A stretch of DNA of 36,617 nucleotides from JAITWN01 sp964581365 (GCA_964581365.1 CAZOOF010000017.1:1-36617), one strand, 5' to 3'; positions 1 through 11,021 are shown, counted from the stretch's first letter. Numbers and translations are program-made. The notes: generated by a model from the sequence alone, not told the origin.

Positions 1-951
1 TAAACGAACTTCAGTATCTTGATCCATGTATTTTTTCAAGACATCCATTCCCAAACGAGAACCTTCAACCCAAGCAGGATAAGCAAATTCAACATTTTGC
101 TCAATTCCTTCTGCTGGCATCCAACGATTCGTTCTTCCTGGATAACCCAAAATCATAGAGAAATCTCCGGCTTTAAAACCTTGAATATTTATTGGTAAGT
201 AATGTTTAGGTTTCATAGGTACGTTATCTGTAGAAAACGCCGCTGGTTGATTATTTGCATCTGCATAAACTCTAAACAAAGCAAAATCTCCTGTGTGTCT
301 TGGCCATTCCCAGTTGTCTGTATCACCACCAAATTTCCCGATACTGTTTGGAGGCGTACCCACTAAACGAACATCTGTATAATCCTGATAAACAAAGTAG
401 TAATATTCATTTCCTTGAAAAAACGAACGCACAGAAACAGTATATTTTCCGTTTTCGCTGTTTTCTTTTTCAATTTTTGCAATCTCTTGATTGATCGCTT
501 TCTCACGGTCTGCTTCAGACATTCCATCATGAACTACATTTAAAATTCTTTTGGAAACATCGTCCATACGAACAAAAAATCGAACCGATAAACTTTTTGG
601 CTTACGTTCTTCCGCTTTGGTCTGAGCCCAAAATCCATTCGTTAATATATCATCTTCCGGAGTTGACAATTCTGCAATTTTATCGTAACCACAGTGGTGA
701 TTGGTCAGAACTAACCCTTGGTCGGAAATGATTTCTGCTGTACATCCATTGTTGAATTGAACAATTGCATCTTTTAAAGAGTGATTGTTGATACTGTAAA
801 TTTCGTCAGCAGTCAATTGCAATCCCATTTTTTGCATATCGCGGTGGTTAAGACGCTCGATGAACATCAAAAACCACATTCCTTCGTTTGCCAATGCCCC
901 CAACGGCGTTGCTAATATAAACAAAGAAAGAAATAAGCTTAATTTTTTCAT
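1..951 (-). CDS. S46 family dipeptidyl-peptidase (DPP7/DPP11 type), 3' part cut by window edge
   Basis: The minus-strand frame is open from an ATG at 951 to base 1 (317 codons, no stop), so only the N-terminal part of a protein usually about 700-720 residues long is present. It begins with a signal peptide (MKKLSLFLSL, then a hydrophobic run ending near ALA-NEG). Two blocks identify family S46: GLVLTNHHCGY with the catalytic His at residue 85/86, and the downstream GGDTDNWEWPRHTGDF block, which carries the catalytic Asp region. The catalytic Ser lies in the missing C-terminal part. S46 enzymes are periplasmic or surface exopeptidases that release dipeptides from peptides in asaccharolytic Bacteroidota. 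DPP7-type and DPP11-type specificity cannot be told apart without the C-terminal half. Base composition is AT-rich, as in the next 2.4 kb. Confidence 0.93.
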   Translation of the reverse strand, partial: MKKLSLFLSLFILATPLGALANEGMWFLMFIERLNHRDMQKMGLQLTADEIYSINNHSLKDAIVQFNNGCTAEIISDQGLVLTNHHCGYDKIAELSTPEDDILTNGFWAQTKAEERKPKSLSVRFFVRMDDVSKRILNVVHDGMSEADREKAINQEIAKIEKENSENGKYTVSVRSFFQGNEYYYFVYQDYTDVRLVGTPPNSIGKFGGDTDNWEWPRHTGDFALFRVYADANNQPAAFSTDNVPMKPKHYLPINIQGFKAGDFSMILGYPGRTNRWMPAEGIEQNVEFAYPAWVEGSRLGMDVLKKYMDQDTEVRL

Positions 952-1190
952 TATTTTGTTGATTTTATCTAAGTGCGAAGATAATAAATAGTTTGTGTTT
1001 TTTGACGAAACAGTAAATCGTTTTTATAGGAATTGTTTTTTTTATGTGATTTAAGTGAATTCATAAAGATCAGAAGATTATCTACTTTGTTAGAAAGCAG
1101 ACAATAAATCTTTAGCAAAAAACAGTAACAAATTAGTAGAAAATAAAAAAGCTTTGTAAGAAAAAAGGCTGTTGAAAAAACAGCCTTTAA
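952..1190. other. AT-rich intergenic region
   Basis: This 239-base stretch between the S46 peptidase start and the DUF3784-like gene has no credible reading frame. It holds the terminator of the upstream gene (1161-1190) and presumably the promoter of the S46 gene. A loose Bacteroidota -7 like match on the minus strand (976-983) was too weak to call. Confidence 0.5.
1161..1190 (-). terminator. Rho-independent terminator after the DUF3784-like gene
   Basis: Arms AAAGGCTGTT (1164-1173) and AACAGCCTTT (1179-1188) form a perfect 10-bp stem with a 5-base loop. On the minus strand the stem runs into a T tract, just after the stop codon of the gene at 1191-1514. Confidence 0.85.
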
Positions 1191-1514
1191 TTATTTCTTA
1201 AGTTGTCTACTGACAAAATAATATAGTAGCGAACCAAGAATAGCGCTAAATATAACCATCATCCCATCTAAATCAGGATGAAGTATTTGAAACCAATCTA
1301 CAAAAAGATTCAAAATAGGAAAAACAATCATCAAAGCTGCCATTACGAATAAACTATCTGCGATTCGATGTGCGTTTTGTTTTAATTTCTCATCTTTTTC
1401 AACAGCTTCTACTGTATAACCAGCTATTAAATTATATTGTTTATTGAACTTAATCAAGGCCGCCAAAACTGCCAAAACCATTGCCAATAAAAAAGAAAAA
1501 ACTAATGTAAGCAT
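1191..1514 (-). CDS. small membrane protein, DUF3784-like
   Basis: This is a 107-residue protein with three predicted membrane segments: residues 2-22, about 52-70 and about 84-102. After the first segment comes KFNKQYNLIAGYT, which resembles the (K)YxxLIAGYN signature of DUF3784, a family of small integral membrane proteins of unknown function common in Bacteroidota and Firmicutes. The assignment rests on that motif plus the topology, so it is a family guess and not a function. The gene stands alone, with 71 bases to the upstream lipoprotein gene and a strong terminator directly behind it. Nothing in the sequence shows what it does. Confidence 0.7.
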   Translation of the reverse strand: MLTLVFSFLLAMVLAVLAALIKFNKQYNLIAGYTVEAVEKDEKLKQNAHRIADSLFVMAALMIVFPILNLFVDWFQILHPDLDGMMVIFSAILGSLLYYFVSRQLKK

Positions 1515-1585
1515 CCGTTAAATTTTTACAATTTTAAATCAAAAAACAACAGAATCTAGTTCAACATTTGCCACAATTTATCTTT

Positions 1586-2089
1586 TCATAAATGTGGTTT
1601 TGTAATAGTAATAACTTCTGGTGTTAAACCATTATGCATATCATATTTTAATTCACCGTTTACCCACACTTTTATTGCTATTTGTGTATTAGATGTTTCA
1701 TTTATTTCGGTTACAATAGTATCACGTTCGGTAGCATTCCATTTTATAACACTTGTAATTTTGTTGTTAATGATATAATCCCTGCCGATTTGATTAAGAA
1801 GCCTAAAAACGTTAAAGCCAGAAGAATTATAAATAATAAAATCATATTTATAATCTAAATTTGGCTGATAAAATTCTACATAATTACCATTGTTATTTAA
1901 ATGTTCTACCCTAATTGCATCGTTATCAAAATAATCAGGTGTATCTGCATTTAATAAATCTTCATTATTATTTGTAGTAACAATAAAATCAGTACTTGTA
2001 TCATAAACGTAATTATTGCCTTTAAGTTCGTTGTCTGATGAACAGCTCATTAATGAACAGATTATGATTAAAAAAAATATCTTTTTCAT
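1586..2089 (-). CDS. lipoprotein of unknown function behind a C10 protease
   Basis: The product has 167 residues with a type II signal peptide: MKKIFFLIIICSLMSC, lipobox Cys at residue 16, followed by SSDN. The mature part is polar and rich in Asn, Asp, Tyr and Ile, as expected for a beta-rich Bacteroidota surface or periplasmic lipoprotein. I do not recognise a family. It starts 3 bases after the stop of the C10 protease gene, so the two are very probably co-transcribed. C10 proteases of streptococci and Bacteroides are known to be encoded next to small proteins that inhibit them or resemble the protease propeptide. That makes an inhibitor or partner role plausible here, but this is inference from position only. 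Confidence 0.75.
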   Translation of the reverse strand: MKKIFFLIIICSLMSCSSDNELKGNNYVYDTSTDFIVTTNNNEDLLNADTPDYFDNDAIRVEHLNNNGNYVEFYQPNLDYKYDFIIYNSSGFNVFRLLNQIGRDYIINNKITSVIKWNATERDTIVTEINETSNTQIAIKVWVNGELKYDMHNGLTPEVITITKPHL

Positions 2090-2092
2090 AAT

Positions 2093-3345
2093 TTAAGGTT
2101 TTTGTATATTATGCACTATATCTACTTTGTAGTTAAAATCGTGGGCGCCGGGATTAAAATTACCGTAAGAATAAAACGCATTGTGTAAACCTCCCCAGCC
2201 CCAATTCATATGGTATCTTATTACTGAAAATTTTCGGTTTCCCCATATCAACCTTACACAAAATGAATATGTTTCTAATCCATCGGCAACCCACATATGT
2301 CCGCTTCCACTTTCTTGATATTTAAATATCCACCAGCCAGCTTCTTTTCCTCCACTTATTATCACAGGCTGATTGTTTAAAATATCACTCATAATTGTTA
2401 TTTGTTTGGGTATAAATATTGAAGTTTGATTTGAAGCAGAAGCGTAACCGTAATTTAATTTCAGCATATTGTGAACTGGAAAATCACCATCAACAGCAGT
2501 TCCGTCACATCTATATTTTAAGGGACGAGCAGGTTGAAATGGGAAATTAAATTGGTCATAAAATAATAAATCTTATGATGCAAATCATTAATAAGTCTTC
2601 GTGTTTCGGCACTCCCAGAAGCATCGTTCATAGAACCATAATTGAAATTTGTTGGGTGCTCATGATATCTAATAACTTGCGCAATAGCAACCGGTACGCA
2701 ACCGGCATAAAAACGATTATTTCCACTATCAATACTGCTGCAATATTGTGGCACTGCCAATGGCATATTGTCATTATAGCCTAATCTTTGATTCCAAGTT
2801 GTTTGCAAAAGTGGCTCTTTTATTGTTGCTATTACAGGAATAAGAGAACAGTCTGAAAGGTTCGAAGGGTTAAAACGTACGTTACCCAAAGCAACATCGT
2901 CCCACATTTCAACAAATTCTTCTGGCTGTGGTAATTCTTTAGCACGAATTTCTTTAATTTGATTTTTTGCATAAACCAACCATTCAACCAAACCTCCAGG
3001 ATAATCCTCTGCACTTGTATCAAAGCTATTGTCAAAAGAATATGCTAATACAGGTATTGAGCGAGTATCGGCTGCCAAAATAACAAATCCTCCTTCTGAA
3101 TAATTATTTATATAATAAACAATTTCATCGTTTTCATCTTTTACAGGGAAAGATTCAATTAAAACCTTACCTTCAAAACTTTTAGCTTGATTTTCAAAAA
3201 AATTCCCTCCTATTTCTTAAGCTTTTTGTTGGGAAACAAAGTATTCGTTTTGTTTTGTTTCTCCTGACAAATTTTCTATATCATCATTAGCACAAGAATA
3301 AACGAATAATGACACTATAAATAATAAAACCCAAAATATTTTTTT
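2093..3345 (-). pseudogene. C10 (streptopain-type) cysteine protease lipoprotein, broken by a stop and a frameshift, start codon lost at the junction
   Basis: Three reading segments together give one C10 protease of about 417 residues. The first (3345-3220) is a lipoprotein signal, KKIFWVLLF to VYSC-AND, lacking only its ATG because the foreign junction lies right there. An in-frame TAA at 3217-3219 interrupts it, and the same frame continues with the propeptide. The second segment carries LLQTTWNQ and the catalytic Cys block FYAGCVPVA (Cys codon 2698-2700). The frame then slips at an A4 run on the plus strand (2560-2563): one extra base would restore YYFYDQFNFPFQPARP. The last segment has the catalytic His block GSGHMWVADG (His codon 2297-2299) and HMNWGWGG. 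All catalytic blocks are intact, so the lesions may be sequencing errors and not decay. Homologues degrade host or environmental proteins outside the cell. Confidence 0.85.
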
Positions 3346-5515
<2,170 letters not shown>

Positions 5516-5620
5516 GATCGCGGCAGATAGCTCGAATGAGAAGGTGAACCGGTTCCGACCGATTGTATCGGGCGGGGATCACGCCACGCAACCGCAGATC
5601 CTGGGACAGTAGCCCTTGGC

Positions 5621-6004
5621 TTACATGGTGTGGGTCATGCGGTCGGACTTGAGTGCGCCGGCGAGATAGGTCTCGATCTTGTTGCGGACGGTGTCTCCGT
5701 CCTTGTCGGTGAACTGCACGCCGATGCCCGGCACGAAATGTCCCTGGGCATCCTTGGGATTGATCCATGCGACTCGCCCGACCACCGGCAGCTTCTCAGT
5801 TTCATCCATGAGGGTGAGCAGAATGAAAACCTCGTCGCCGAGCTCATACGGCTTGCTGGTCGGAATAAAGATTCCGCCCCCTTTGAGGAACGGGATGTAG
5901 GCCGAATAGAGCGAACCCTTATCTTTGATGGCCAGCGACAGGATGCCCTGACGCGGACCTCCCGCCGGTGGCGTGCCCGCTCCGTTTGCCTTTTGTTCGC
6001 TCAT
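5621..6004 (-). CDS. pilZ: type IV pilus assembly protein PilZ
   Basis: This 127-residue PilZ-domain protein matches the pilus-type PilZ along its whole length: RQGILSLAIKDKGSLYSAYIP, the GGGIFIPTS strand, the GDEVFILLTLMDE core, VGRVAWINP, and the tail ETYLAGALKSDRMTHTM, nearly the same as in Pseudomonas. It lacks the RxxxR motif and a clear D/NxSxxG motif needed for cyclic-di-GMP binding. This is normal for the pilus assembly PilZ, which acts by binding PilB and FimX-type proteins in the cytoplasm. It lies 33 bases behind holB, as in Pseudomonas and many other gammaproteobacteria, and ends the long fab-to-holB run. Confidence 0.94.
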   Translation of the reverse strand: MSEQKANGAGTPPAGGPRQGILSLAIKDKGSLYSAYIPFLKGGGIFIPTSKPYELGDEVFILLTLMDETEKLPVVGRVAWINPKDAQGHFVPGIGVQFTDKDGDTVRNKIETYLAGALKSDRMTHTM

Positions 6005-6037
6005 GCTTGCGATCCATACCTCATCAGGAATCGAGTC

Positions 6038-7069
6038 TCAGACCGGTGCTGTCCCTGCCTGCGGCGCCGGGCGTCCGGCGGCCCCAGACCAGGCGATGAG
6101 GACATCCTCGAGCAGCAGCTGGGCGTTGCTCTGCCCCTCGACGAGCCGCAGGGACTTTTCCGTCAGGCGCAGGATCCGGTGCAGCTCATCGGCAGGAACC
6201 CTGCGGACCAGTCTGCCTGCGCGCGCTTCGCCCGGTGTCCCGGCAATGTGAGCGGGAACCACCCCCGCATCCATCCGGAGCATGTCAGCCAGCCAGTGAT
6301 ATAGCCAATATAGCGATTCCCGGGGGCCGAACTTTAACCAGTCGGCGGCGATCGTGACCGGATCGGCGCGCCCCAGCGCCAGTTGCTCCAGTTCTTCGAG
6401 CATGGCGTCCCGCCGCCCCAACCCTTCTGCCTGGCCGCCGAGCTCGAGGGCCGCTAGCGGGCTTCCCCCGCTCAGCGCCAGCAGGAGCCGCGGATCGAGT
6501 CCCTTGGAGCAACGCTGCGCCAGCCAGGCCACGGCGATATCGGTGGCGGGCGGCGCACAACGCAGCCGCTGGCAGCGGCTGAGCACGGTGGCCGGCAGGC
6601 GGCTCGGATGTTCGGTCACCAGCAGCAGCAGCCCGCTTGCCGGCGGCTCTTCGAGAGTCTTCAGCAAGGCATTGGCGGCATTGGCATTCATGCGATGGGC
6701 CGCGGCCATGATCACGATCTTTCGACTGTGGTGCGGGGTCAGACTGAGGAAATGACACAGATCCCGGATCTGGTCGACGCCGATGCTGCCCTTCTCGCGG
6801 TCGGGCGCGCCGTCGCTGGCTGTCGGTTCGCAGCAGTACAGATCCGGATGGGAGCCGGCTCGCAGGAGCGTGCAGGCGTCACAAGCGCCGCAGGGTCGAC
6901 CCTGATCCGGCTGCCGGCACAACAGTCCTTCCGCCAGCAAGCGGGCGAACTGCTCCTTGCCCAGTCCGGCCGGACCGTGGATGAGGATGGCATGTGGCAG
7001 ACGTCCGGCATCGGCCGCTGAACGCACTCGGGCCCAGAGGTCCTCCTGCCAGGGAAGCAGTTCCTTCAT
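6038..7069 (-). CDS. holB: DNA polymerase III subunit delta'
   Basis: A clamp-loader AAA+ subunit of 343 residues from the ATG at 7069. An upstream start at 7090 would add 7 residues, but the 7069 ATG overlaps the tmk stop as ATGA, the coupling used elsewhere in this operon. Visible motifs are Walker A GPAGLGKE (32-39), the four-Cys zinc module (C51, C60, C63, C66), AAAHRMNANAANALLKTLEEP for the Walker B/sensor region, and LSRCQRL, the SRC motif. Delta' is the rigid stator of the gamma/tau complex that loads the beta clamp at the replication fork. The position after tmk and before pilZ is conserved in gammaproteobacteria. Confidence 0.95.
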   Translation of the reverse strand: MKELLPWQEDLWARVRSAADAGRLPHAILIHGPAGLGKEQFARLLAEGLLCRQPDQGRPCGACDACTLLRAGSHPDLYCCEPTASDGAPDREKGSIGVDQIRDLCHFLSLTPHHSRKIVIMAAAHRMNANAANALLKTLEEPPASGLLLLVTEHPSRLPATVLSRCQRLRCAPPATDIAVAWLAQRCSKGLDPRLLLALSGGSPLAALELGGQAEGLGRRDAMLEELEQLALGRADPVTIAADWLKFGPRESLYWLYHWLADMLRMDAGVVPAHIAGTPGEARAGRLVRRVPADELHRILRLTEKSLRLVEGQSNAQLLLEDVLIAWSGAAGRPAPQAGTAPV

Positions 7070-7719
7070 GCCGGATTCGCGCTCAGCCAATCCTCGATAA
7101 CCTCGCGAAGCTGCTCCTGCACGGCCTCCATCGGCGCGGAGGCGTCTATCACCCGGAACCGAGCCGGGTCATTGGCGGCGAGCTCGAGATAGCGCGCCCG
7201 CACACGCTCGAAGAATTCGCGGCGCTCGCGCTCGAAGCGGTCCGGTTCAGCCCGCTCGCCGGCCCGGGCGAGCCCCTGGTCGACCGGAATATCGAGCAGC
7301 AGTGTGAGACCAGGCACGATGTCGCCGTGCACCCATTGCGCGAGCTGTGCAATGCGCGCACTGTCGATGCCACGGCCTCCCCCTTGGTAAGCGAAGCTGG
7401 CATCGGTGAAGCGGTCGCACAGGATCCATTTGCCCTCGGCGAGCGCCGGCCGGATCAGGCGGTCCAGATGCTCGGCCCTGGACGCGAACATCAGCAGCAA
7501 CTCAGTATCCGGCGCCATGCCTTCGACGCGCTGCTCGAGCAGCAGATCGCGGATCTGTTCGCCGAGCGCGGTTCCGCCCGGCTCGCGGGTGGTAATCACC
7601 TCACGGCTTCCGCCGCGCTCGAGCAGTTCGCGAATAAAACGAAGATTGCTGCTCTTGCCGGCCCCTTCCACGCCCTCCACGGTGATGAAGCGCGGGTGGG
7701 CCATTCCGGATCTCTTCAT
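7066..7719 (-). CDS. tmk: thymidylate kinase
   Basis: The 217-residue product phosphorylates dTMP to dTDP with ATP, an essential step in dTTP supply. It shows the P-loop GVEGAGKSS (16-24), the DR(F) motif in LCDRFTDASFAYQGGGRG, and a lid region with arginines (ARAGERAEPDRFERER) as in the E. coli-type enzyme. The ATG at 7719 overlaps the mltG stop in an ATGA. A second ATG five codons on (MAHPRFITVEG) is a possible alternative start. The gene sits between mltG and holB as in E. coli. Confidence 0.96.
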   Translation of the reverse strand: MKRSGMAHPRFITVEGVEGAGKSSNLRFIRELLERGGSREVITTREPGGTALGEQIRDLLLEQRVEGMAPDTELLLMFASRAEHLDRLIRPALAEGKWILCDRFTDASFAYQGGGRGIDSARIAQLAQWVHGDIVPGLTLLLDIPVDQGLARAGERAEPDRFERERREFFERVRARYLELAANDPARFRVIDASAPMEAVQEQLREVIEDWLSANPA

Positions 7720-8750
7720 GGGAGCACCTCGTCGGACATGCCAAGCTGATACTTGCGCACCGCCCGCTCATGCAATTCCAGAGTACTGGAGAAATAATGT
7801 GTTCCGTCGCCACGGGATACAAAGAATATCTCATCTCCATCCAGAGGATTGACGGCGGCTCTCAGCGACTCCGCCCCAGGCAGCGCGATCGGTGTCGGCG
7901 GCAGTCCGCGGCGGGTGTAGGTATTGTAAGGGGTGTCCCGCCGCAAGTCCCGGGTACGCAGGCGGCCGGTATAGTCCTCCCCCAGCCCGTAGATCACCGT
8001 GGGGTCGGTCTGCAGCCGCATGTTCAGTTTCAGACGGCGGATGAAGACGCCAGCGATGCGTTCCCGTTCGTCCGCCACCCCGGTCTCCTTCTCGATGATG
8101 GAGGCCAGGATGAGCGCCTCGTAAGGTGTAGCGAGCGGCAGATCGGGTGCGCGTTCTGCCCAGGCCCGGGCCAGATGCATCTCCATTGCCTCATGGGCGC
8201 GGCGCAACAGCGCGACATCGGTGGTGCCGGCAATGAACTGGTAGGTGTCAGGGAAGAAGCGCCCCTCGGGATGTTCTCCCGGATAGCCGAGCTCCGCCAT
8301 GATTTCCTCGTCACTCAGCTCCGCCGGGAGCAGCGGAACGATCTTGTCGTGTCGCTGAACCGCGGCGAACAGCTGGCGGAAGGTCCAGCCCTCGGGCACG
8401 GTGAGGGTGTAGCGCATGACTTCGCCACGCCTCAGCTGATCCAGCAACTCGGCCGGCGTCATGCCGGGACGCAGCTGATACTCGCCGGCCATGATGCCCG
8501 CCTGGCCCCGCCAGCGCGCATACCAGACCAGGAAACGCGGCTTGCGCAGATGCCCACGCTCCGCCAGATCCTGGCTCACGGCGATCAGGCTGGCTCCCGG
8601 TGCGACCACGTAGTTCTCTGGTTCCTCAAGGCTCTGCAGCGGGGTATTGAGAAAGCTCTGGAAGTCCATCAGCAGCCAGCCCACACCGAAGCTGAGGACG
8701 ATGATGAGGATGCCCACGATCCGGTGGGGAGCGAACCAGCGACGCTTCAT
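7716..8750 (-). CDS. mltG: endolytic murein transglycosylase MltG (YceG)
   Basis: A 344-residue inner-membrane protein with one N-terminal membrane anchor (residues about 11-28) and a periplasmic YceG domain. The catalytic Glu lies in SIIEKETGVADERERIAGVF (E220, equal to E218 of E. coli). Further typical blocks are LQTDPTVIYGLG, DTPYNTYTRRGLPPTPI and the C-terminal HYFSSTLELHERAVRKYQ. MltG cuts nascent glycan strands and is thought to end their polymerisation. Start and stop overlap pabC and tmk by 4 bases each, so translation is coupled. Confidence 0.96.
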   Translation of the reverse strand: MKRRWFAPHRIVGILIIVLSFGVGWLLMDFQSFLNTPLQSLEEPENYVVAPGASLIAVSQDLAERGHLRKPRFLVWYARWRGQAGIMAGEYQLRPGMTPAELLDQLRRGEVMRYTLTVPEGWTFRQLFAAVQRHDKIVPLLPAELSDEEIMAELGYPGEHPEGRFFPDTYQFIAGTTDVALLRRAHEAMEMHLARAWAERAPDLPLATPYEALILASIIEKETGVADERERIAGVFIRRLKLNMRLQTDPTVIYGLGEDYTGRLRTRDLRRDTPYNTYTRRGLPPTPIALPGAESLRAAVNPLDGDEIFFVSRGDGTHYFSSTLELHERAVRKYQLGMSDEVLP

Positions 8751-9631
8751 GGCTTAGCCGTCCCCTCACCGGGTACAGAGGCCAGGGTAAGCGGAGCCAG
8801 GCTGCGGGCGAGCTGCAGGGCTATCGGCCCGGGCTGGCGCATCGGCCCGCCGTCGACCCGGGATACCGGCACCACCCCAAAGAGAGCGTTGCTCAGGAAG
8901 ATCTCCTCGGCGAGCCCCAGATCGTCCGGAGTGATCCAACCTTCCTCGACCCGCAGCCCCAGTTCCCTGGCGGTCTTCCATACCCGCTCGCGCATGACGC
9001 CGGCCACGCCGCATTCGCTCACGGCCGGCGTGCGCAGCTCCCCGTCGCGACAGAGGAAGACATTGCTCATCGTGCCATCGATGATCCGTCCCTCGCGGTC
9101 CATCATCAGGCCCTCAAAGATACCGGAATCGCTCCATTCGTCCCGAGCAAGCACCTGCTCGAGGCGGTTGAGATGCTTGATGCCGGCAAGCACCGGATTG
9201 CTGCCCAGGCGCGTTCTGCACAATCGTACCGTCACTCCGTCGCGCCAGCATGCCTCGCTCCACAGCGGTGGGCGATAGAGCAGCAGAAGACGCGTCGGAC
9301 GCACGTTGGCGTGATCGATGCGGTATCCGCGCGGCCCCGGCCCACGGGTCAGCACCAGTTTGAGCACGCCGCGTCCGATCCCGTCGCACAGCCTTTCCGC
9401 CTCGCTCCGCAGCTGATCCGTGTCCGGCAGCGGCAGCTGCAGCGCGGCGCAGCCGGCGGCGAGACGGCGCATGTGACTGTCCCACAGCGGCATCGCGCCG
9501 TCACGCACCGCAAGCGTCTCGAACAGCCCGTCACCGTAGTGCAGGCCGCGATCCCTGACATCGCAAGCCGTCTCCTGGCCGCCGTCGATGAGGGCGCCGA
9601 GCAGTTCGCCTGCCGCAGGATCAGTCCACAT
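8747..9631 (-). CDS. pabC: aminodeoxychorismate lyase (class IV PLP enzyme)
   Basis: The product has 294 residues from the ATG at 9631; the frame is open further upstream, but that part lies inside pabB and has no family similarity. It is a class IV aminotransferase-fold protein. VRDRGLHYGDGLFETLAVRDG (25-45) is the family signature, and Lys152 in GIKHLNRLEQVLARDEW is the PLP Schiff-base residue. SNVFLCRDGELRTP and GVMRERV follow as usual. It releases pyruvate from 4-amino-4-deoxychorismate to give p-aminobenzoate for folate. It overlaps the end of pabB by 11 bases, so the two enzymes of this two-step route are made side by side. Confidence 0.93.
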   Translation of the reverse strand: MWTDPAAGELLGALIDGGQETACDVRDRGLHYGDGLFETLAVRDGAMPLWDSHMRRLAAGCAALQLPLPDTDQLRSEAERLCDGIGRGVLKLVLTRGPGPRGYRIDHANVRPTRLLLLYRPPLWSEACWRDGVTVRLCRTRLGSNPVLAGIKHLNRLEQVLARDEWSDSGIFEGLMMDREGRIIDGTMSNVFLCRDGELRTPAVSECGVAGVMRERVWKTARELGLRVEEGWITPDDLGLAEEIFLSNALFGVVPVSRVDGGPMRQPGPIALQLARSLAPLTLASVPGEGTAKP

Positions 9632-11021
9632 CGGAGAACACCCGCAACAGGCCGCGCGCCTTGGATCTGGTTTCTTCGAGTTCGCGGCCAGGCACCGAAT
9701 CGGCAACGATACCGGCGCCGGCGCGCAGCGATATCCGCCTGCCTGATCGCACCAGGGTGCGGATCAGGATATTGAAGTCCATATCGCCACTGCGGTCGAG
9801 ATAGCCGAGGGCGCCGGTATAGGCACCGCGCGGACTGCGTTCCAGCGCGGCGATGATTTCCATGCAGCGGACTTTGGGGCAACCGGTGATGGTGCCGCCG
9901 GGAAACAGCGCCCGGATTACCTGCCCGGGCGTGATGTCCTCACGCAGTTCGCCCCGCACGTTGGAGACGATGTGATGCACATGAGCATAAGTTTCCACGG
10001 TCATCAGCTCGTTGACGCGCACCGATCCGGGGACGCAGACCCGCCCGAGATCGTTGCGCTCGAGGTCGATGAGCATGATGTGCTCGGCGCGCTCCTTGGG
10101 GTGCGAGAGCAGCGCAGCGATGAGTCCGGCATCCTCCTCGGCACTCCTCCCGCGGGGGTGGGTGCCTGCGATCGGCCGCGTTTCGACCACGCCGGAACGC
10201 ACGCTGAACAGCCGCTCGGGTGAGGAACTCAAAAGGCTTGCCTCTCCCAGCCGCGCGAGCGCCGAGAATGGTCCGGGATTGCAGCGCCGCAGACGGGCAT
10301 AGATGTCCGCATCGCCCACCGCCTCGGCCAGCCTCAGCCGCCACTCGCGCGACAGATTGACCTGAAAGACATCGCCGTCGGTAATGTGCGTGCGGACGCG
10401 CTCGACACCGTCGGTGAACCGGGCGCCGTCGTCCTCCTCCACCGCTTCGACCCGGATCGCCACTTCGGAATGGGCGCCGGCATTCGTGGCGCGCGAGAGA
10501 TCCGTACGCAGCGTCCGCAGCAGTTCCTCGTGCCCGGGCTCGGCGATGGCCAAGGAACGGCCCTCGAGGCGATCGTGGATGATTGCGCCCGGACAGCGCA
10601 AGGCACAGGCGACCGGAAGCGCATCCGCCGCGCGGCCGTCATAGGCCTCACGGAAGGCGTCGCGCAGCCGAGGCTCGATTTCAGCGGCGAGTTCGTAGCC
10701 GAGGAATATCAGCCATCCGCCGAGGAACGGCCACTCCCGGTTGGCAGCGGCGCGAGGAAGACGCAGAGTTTTCCACCACTGATCGAGAGCCTCGATGAAT
10801 CCGGCCCCGGGCACCGGTTCGATACCCTCTCCGTGGATCGTGCCGTCGGCGTGCAGGATGAGGCGTTCGCCGCTGGCGGCAAACAGAATATCGTAACGGG
10901 CCCGCGCCGGCTCGCCTCCCCCGCTCTCGAGCAGACAGGGATAACGGACCGGATCGAGCCGGTGCAGCGCGAGTAGATCGGGAGACGCAGGCAAGACGGG
11001 CTGGCTCCGCCCGCCGGTCAA
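9621..11021 (-). CDS. pabB: aminodeoxychorismate synthase component I
   Basis: A chorismate-binding enzyme of about 466 residues. Blocks seen are the N-terminal domain, LSSSPERLFSV, VETRPIAGTHPRG, HIMLIDLERNDLGRV, the metal/chorismate region FPGGTITGCPKVRCMEII and GAGIVADSVPGRELEET. I take a TTG at 11021, which overlaps the fabF stop as TTGA; a second TTG at 10994, preceded by GGAG, is the main alternative. The PabB role rests on the neighbouring pabC. At the position where E. coli PabB has the active-site Lys (PIKGT) this protein has Ala (PIAGT), as in anthranilate synthase. It adds an amino group to chorismate with a PabA glutaminase encoded elsewhere. Insertion of pabB between fabF and pabC departs from the E. 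coli order. Confidence 0.88.
   Translation of the reverse strand: MTGGRSQPVLPASPDLLALHRLDPVRYPCLLESGGGEPARARYDILFAASGERLILHADGTIHGEGIEPVPGAGFIEALDQWWKTLRLPRAAANREWPFLGGWLIFLGYELAAEIEPRLRDAFREAYDGRAADALPVACALRCPGAIIHDRLEGRSLAIAEPGHEELLRTLRTDLSRATNAGAHSEVAIRVEAVEEDDGARFTDGVERVRTHITDGDVFQVNLSREWRLRLAEAVGDADIYARLRRCNPGPFSALARLGEASLLSSSPERLFSVRSGVVETRPIAGTHPRGRSAEEDAGLIAALLSHPKERAEHIMLIDLERNDLGRVCVPGSVRVNELMTVETYAHVHHIVSNVRGELREDITPGQVIRALFPGGTITGCPKVRCMEIIAALERSPRGAYTGALGYLDRSGDMDFNILIRTLVRSGRRISLRAGAGIVADSVPGRELEETRSKARGLLRVFSDVD

Noticed and set aside
3287..3345. Read-through tail of the P-type ATPase
   Set aside because: The 22 residues after GGE are an out-of-frame reading of the C10 signal peptide region and not part of any natural ATPase.
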